A DNA stretch of 14,782 nt from assembly GCA_947258465.1 (NCBI GenBank), contig CAMYIQ010000262.1, positions 1 to 14,782 on the forward strand, read 5' to 3'. Source of the stretch: an uncultured Erythrobacter sp. (GTDB lineage: Bacteria; Pseudomonadota; Alphaproteobacteria; Sphingomonadales; Sphingomonadaceae). Below the pieces are notes generated by a model, which had not been told where the DNA came from, did no database searches, and worked only from the letters and a program-made list of their open reading frames with translations. Below, one piece after another: positions 13,760 through 14,782 of this stretch; position 1 is the first letter of the stretch; each line of letters starts with the position of its first letter. The position numbers and the translations under genes were made by a program.

Positions 13760-14782
13760 CTAGCCATATTGTTCGTCGATCAGATGCGCGATGCCCATCG
13801 CCTCGATCACGGGTCTGGGGCACATGAAGGTAACACGAACCACGCCGGGCAGACGGCTGATCTCGATCGAGCCGGCAATCGTCGCGCGGTTCAATATCTC
13901 GTCATAGGCTATGCCCGTCACCCGGGCGGCGCGGTCCAACCCGTTCTTGGTCGCATCGTTGAGCGTAGCCCCGCTCCCTATGAACGTAATGGGAGCATTG
14001 TCCTCGATCTCGGCCTGGCCGTATTTCTCGCCCAGGGCATTCGCGGCCTTGCGCTCTGCTTCCGACAGGGGCTGGGCAAGGAATGGCAGATCGTCGGTCG
14101 TCTGCAGCAATATCGGCCCATCGAGCTCCAGCCCCTTGATGACCTCGACCTGTAGCTCGACTTCCCCCGCCACGTCGGTGGCATGCCCGGCAATTTCGCC
14201 ATTGCCCTGCTGGGCATGCATGTCGCCCATATAGATACCCGCGCCGGGCACCTTTACCGGACAGATGAGGATTGCGCCCTGCCGCACCGAGTTCGTATCC
14301 ATGTGGCCGTCGGTCTTGTGCTTGTCGAGCTGCTCCTGCGTGAAACTGTAACCGTGCGGCGCATCGATCAGAAACGTCCCGAAATCGCCGGCATTGTGCG
14401 AATCGGGAAGATCGCGCGAAGGGATCGTCCCGATATTGCCGAGGAAAGGGCGCATCCGCGACGCCAGGCCGGAAATATCCGCGCGCGCCAGCGACAGGAT
14501 GGAATGCTGGTCCGAATGGTCGGGCATGGCGGCGTTGACCTTGGCGTCGACCGCCAGCTCGTTGGCCACGTCCTGCCCTACGGTAAGCGATATGGCATTT
14601 TCCCGGTCGAGCACGATTACATAGCCATTGCTGAAGCGAAAGGCATTCACCTCCGCTCCGCAGGCATCGCAATGGACGGCGTCGTCCCCGATCCCCTCTA
14701 TGTGGCTGGCGGGGCTGGTCGTGCCGCATTCGGGGCACAGCTTGGCCACGAAAGGGTCGCCCAGATAGCGGCCGTCGACGAA
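13760..14782 (-). CDS. Acetamidase/formamidase family protein, partial (start beyond window)
   Basis: 340 residues up to a TAG stop. The frame is open to the last base of the window, so the true start lies outside; the GTG at 14747-14749 is internal because family-like sequence (DGRYLGDPF) continues upstream. The FmdA/AmdA signature is strong: GDFGTFLID, then KTDGHMDTNSV, a strand ending CPVKVPGAGIYMGDMHAQQG and then NGEIAGHATD. Near the visible start are two CxxC pairs (CPEC and CDAC, 18 residues between), a zinc-ribbon-like insert. Family members hydrolyse formamide, acetamide or small amides to ammonia and acid, but substrates of this branch are not predictable. It lies 135 bp upstream of oxygenase 2 on the same strand and could be co-transcribed. 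Confidence 0.85.
   Translation of the reverse strand, partial: FVDGRYLGDPFVAKLCPECGTTSPASHIEGIGDDAVHCDACGAEVNAFRFSNGYVIVLDRENAISLTVGQDVANELAVDAKVNAAMPDHSDQHSILSLARADISGLASRMRPFLGNIGTIPSRDLPDSHNAGDFGTFLIDAPHGYSFTQEQLDKHKTDGHMDTNSVRQGAILICPVKVPGAGIYMGDMHAQQGNGEIAGHATDVAGEVELQVEVIKGLELDGPILLQTTDDLPFLAQPLSEAERKAANALGEKYGQAEIEDNAPITFIGSGATLNDATKNGLDRAARVTGIAYDEILNRATIAGSIEISRLPGVVRVTFMCPRPVIEAMGIAHLIDEQYG

Noticed and set aside
14747..14749. GTG as the true start of the amidase-family gene
   Set aside because: The frame stays open to the window edge and the upstream residues continue family-like sequence, so the start is outside.

Overview
The window is GC-rich, densely packed chromosomal or plasmid DNA that looks like an alphaproteobacterial sphingomonad (Sphingobium/Novosphingobium/Sphingomonas type). 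Three things suggest this: a TonB-dependent receptor next to a catabolic regulator, the catBCA plus CoA-transferase plus enol-lactonase order, and single-protein Rieske oxygenases that draw on stand-alone ferredoxin and reductase genes. The assignment is by style and not by any marker gene. No rRNA, tRNA, CRISPR array, IS element or phage gene is visible.

Left part, minus strand (1-2380): a gene for an Asp/Glu/hydantoin-racemase-fold protein, then an AraC/XylS-type regulator, then the start of a TonB-dependent receptor that leaves the window. The 316-bp leader of the receptor holds a long inverted repeat. Divergent from these, plus strand (2675-5496): a small uncharacterised protein, a Rieske non-haem iron oxygenase alpha subunit and a FAD/NAD ferredoxin reductase, tightly coupled. 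A CatM/BenM-type LysR gene (5493-6401, minus) converges on the reductase and shares overlapping stop codons with it.

Centre, plus strand (6503-11100): the ortho-cleavage (3-oxoadipate) branch for catechol, in the order catB, catC, catA, CoA-transferase A and B, enol-lactonase. Between the LysR gene and catB lies an exact ATAC-N7-GTAT site, the CatM/BenM recognition consensus. The reactions are catechol to cis,cis-muconate (CatA), muconolactone (CatB), 3-oxoadipate enol-lactone (CatC), 3-oxoadipate (PcaD) and 3-oxoadipyl-CoA (PcaI/J). The final thiolase is not in the window.

Right part, minus strand (11162-14782): a partial acetamidase/formamidase-family gene with a zinc-ribbon insert, then a second Rieske oxygenase alpha subunit, a second copy (paralogue) of the small uncharacterised protein, a SnoaL/NTF2-fold protein and a Rieske ferredoxin.

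Inferred logic: a TonB receptor and an amidase-like hydrolase may import and trim a substrate. One or both Rieske oxygenases, apparently sharing one ferredoxin (right) and one reductase (left), convert it to catechol, which the cat operon then takes to central metabolism. The starting substrate cannot be read from the sequence. The most novel element is the pair of paralogous ~123-residue helical proteins, each encoded next to a Rieske alpha subunit, which do not look like any oxygenase component I can name.
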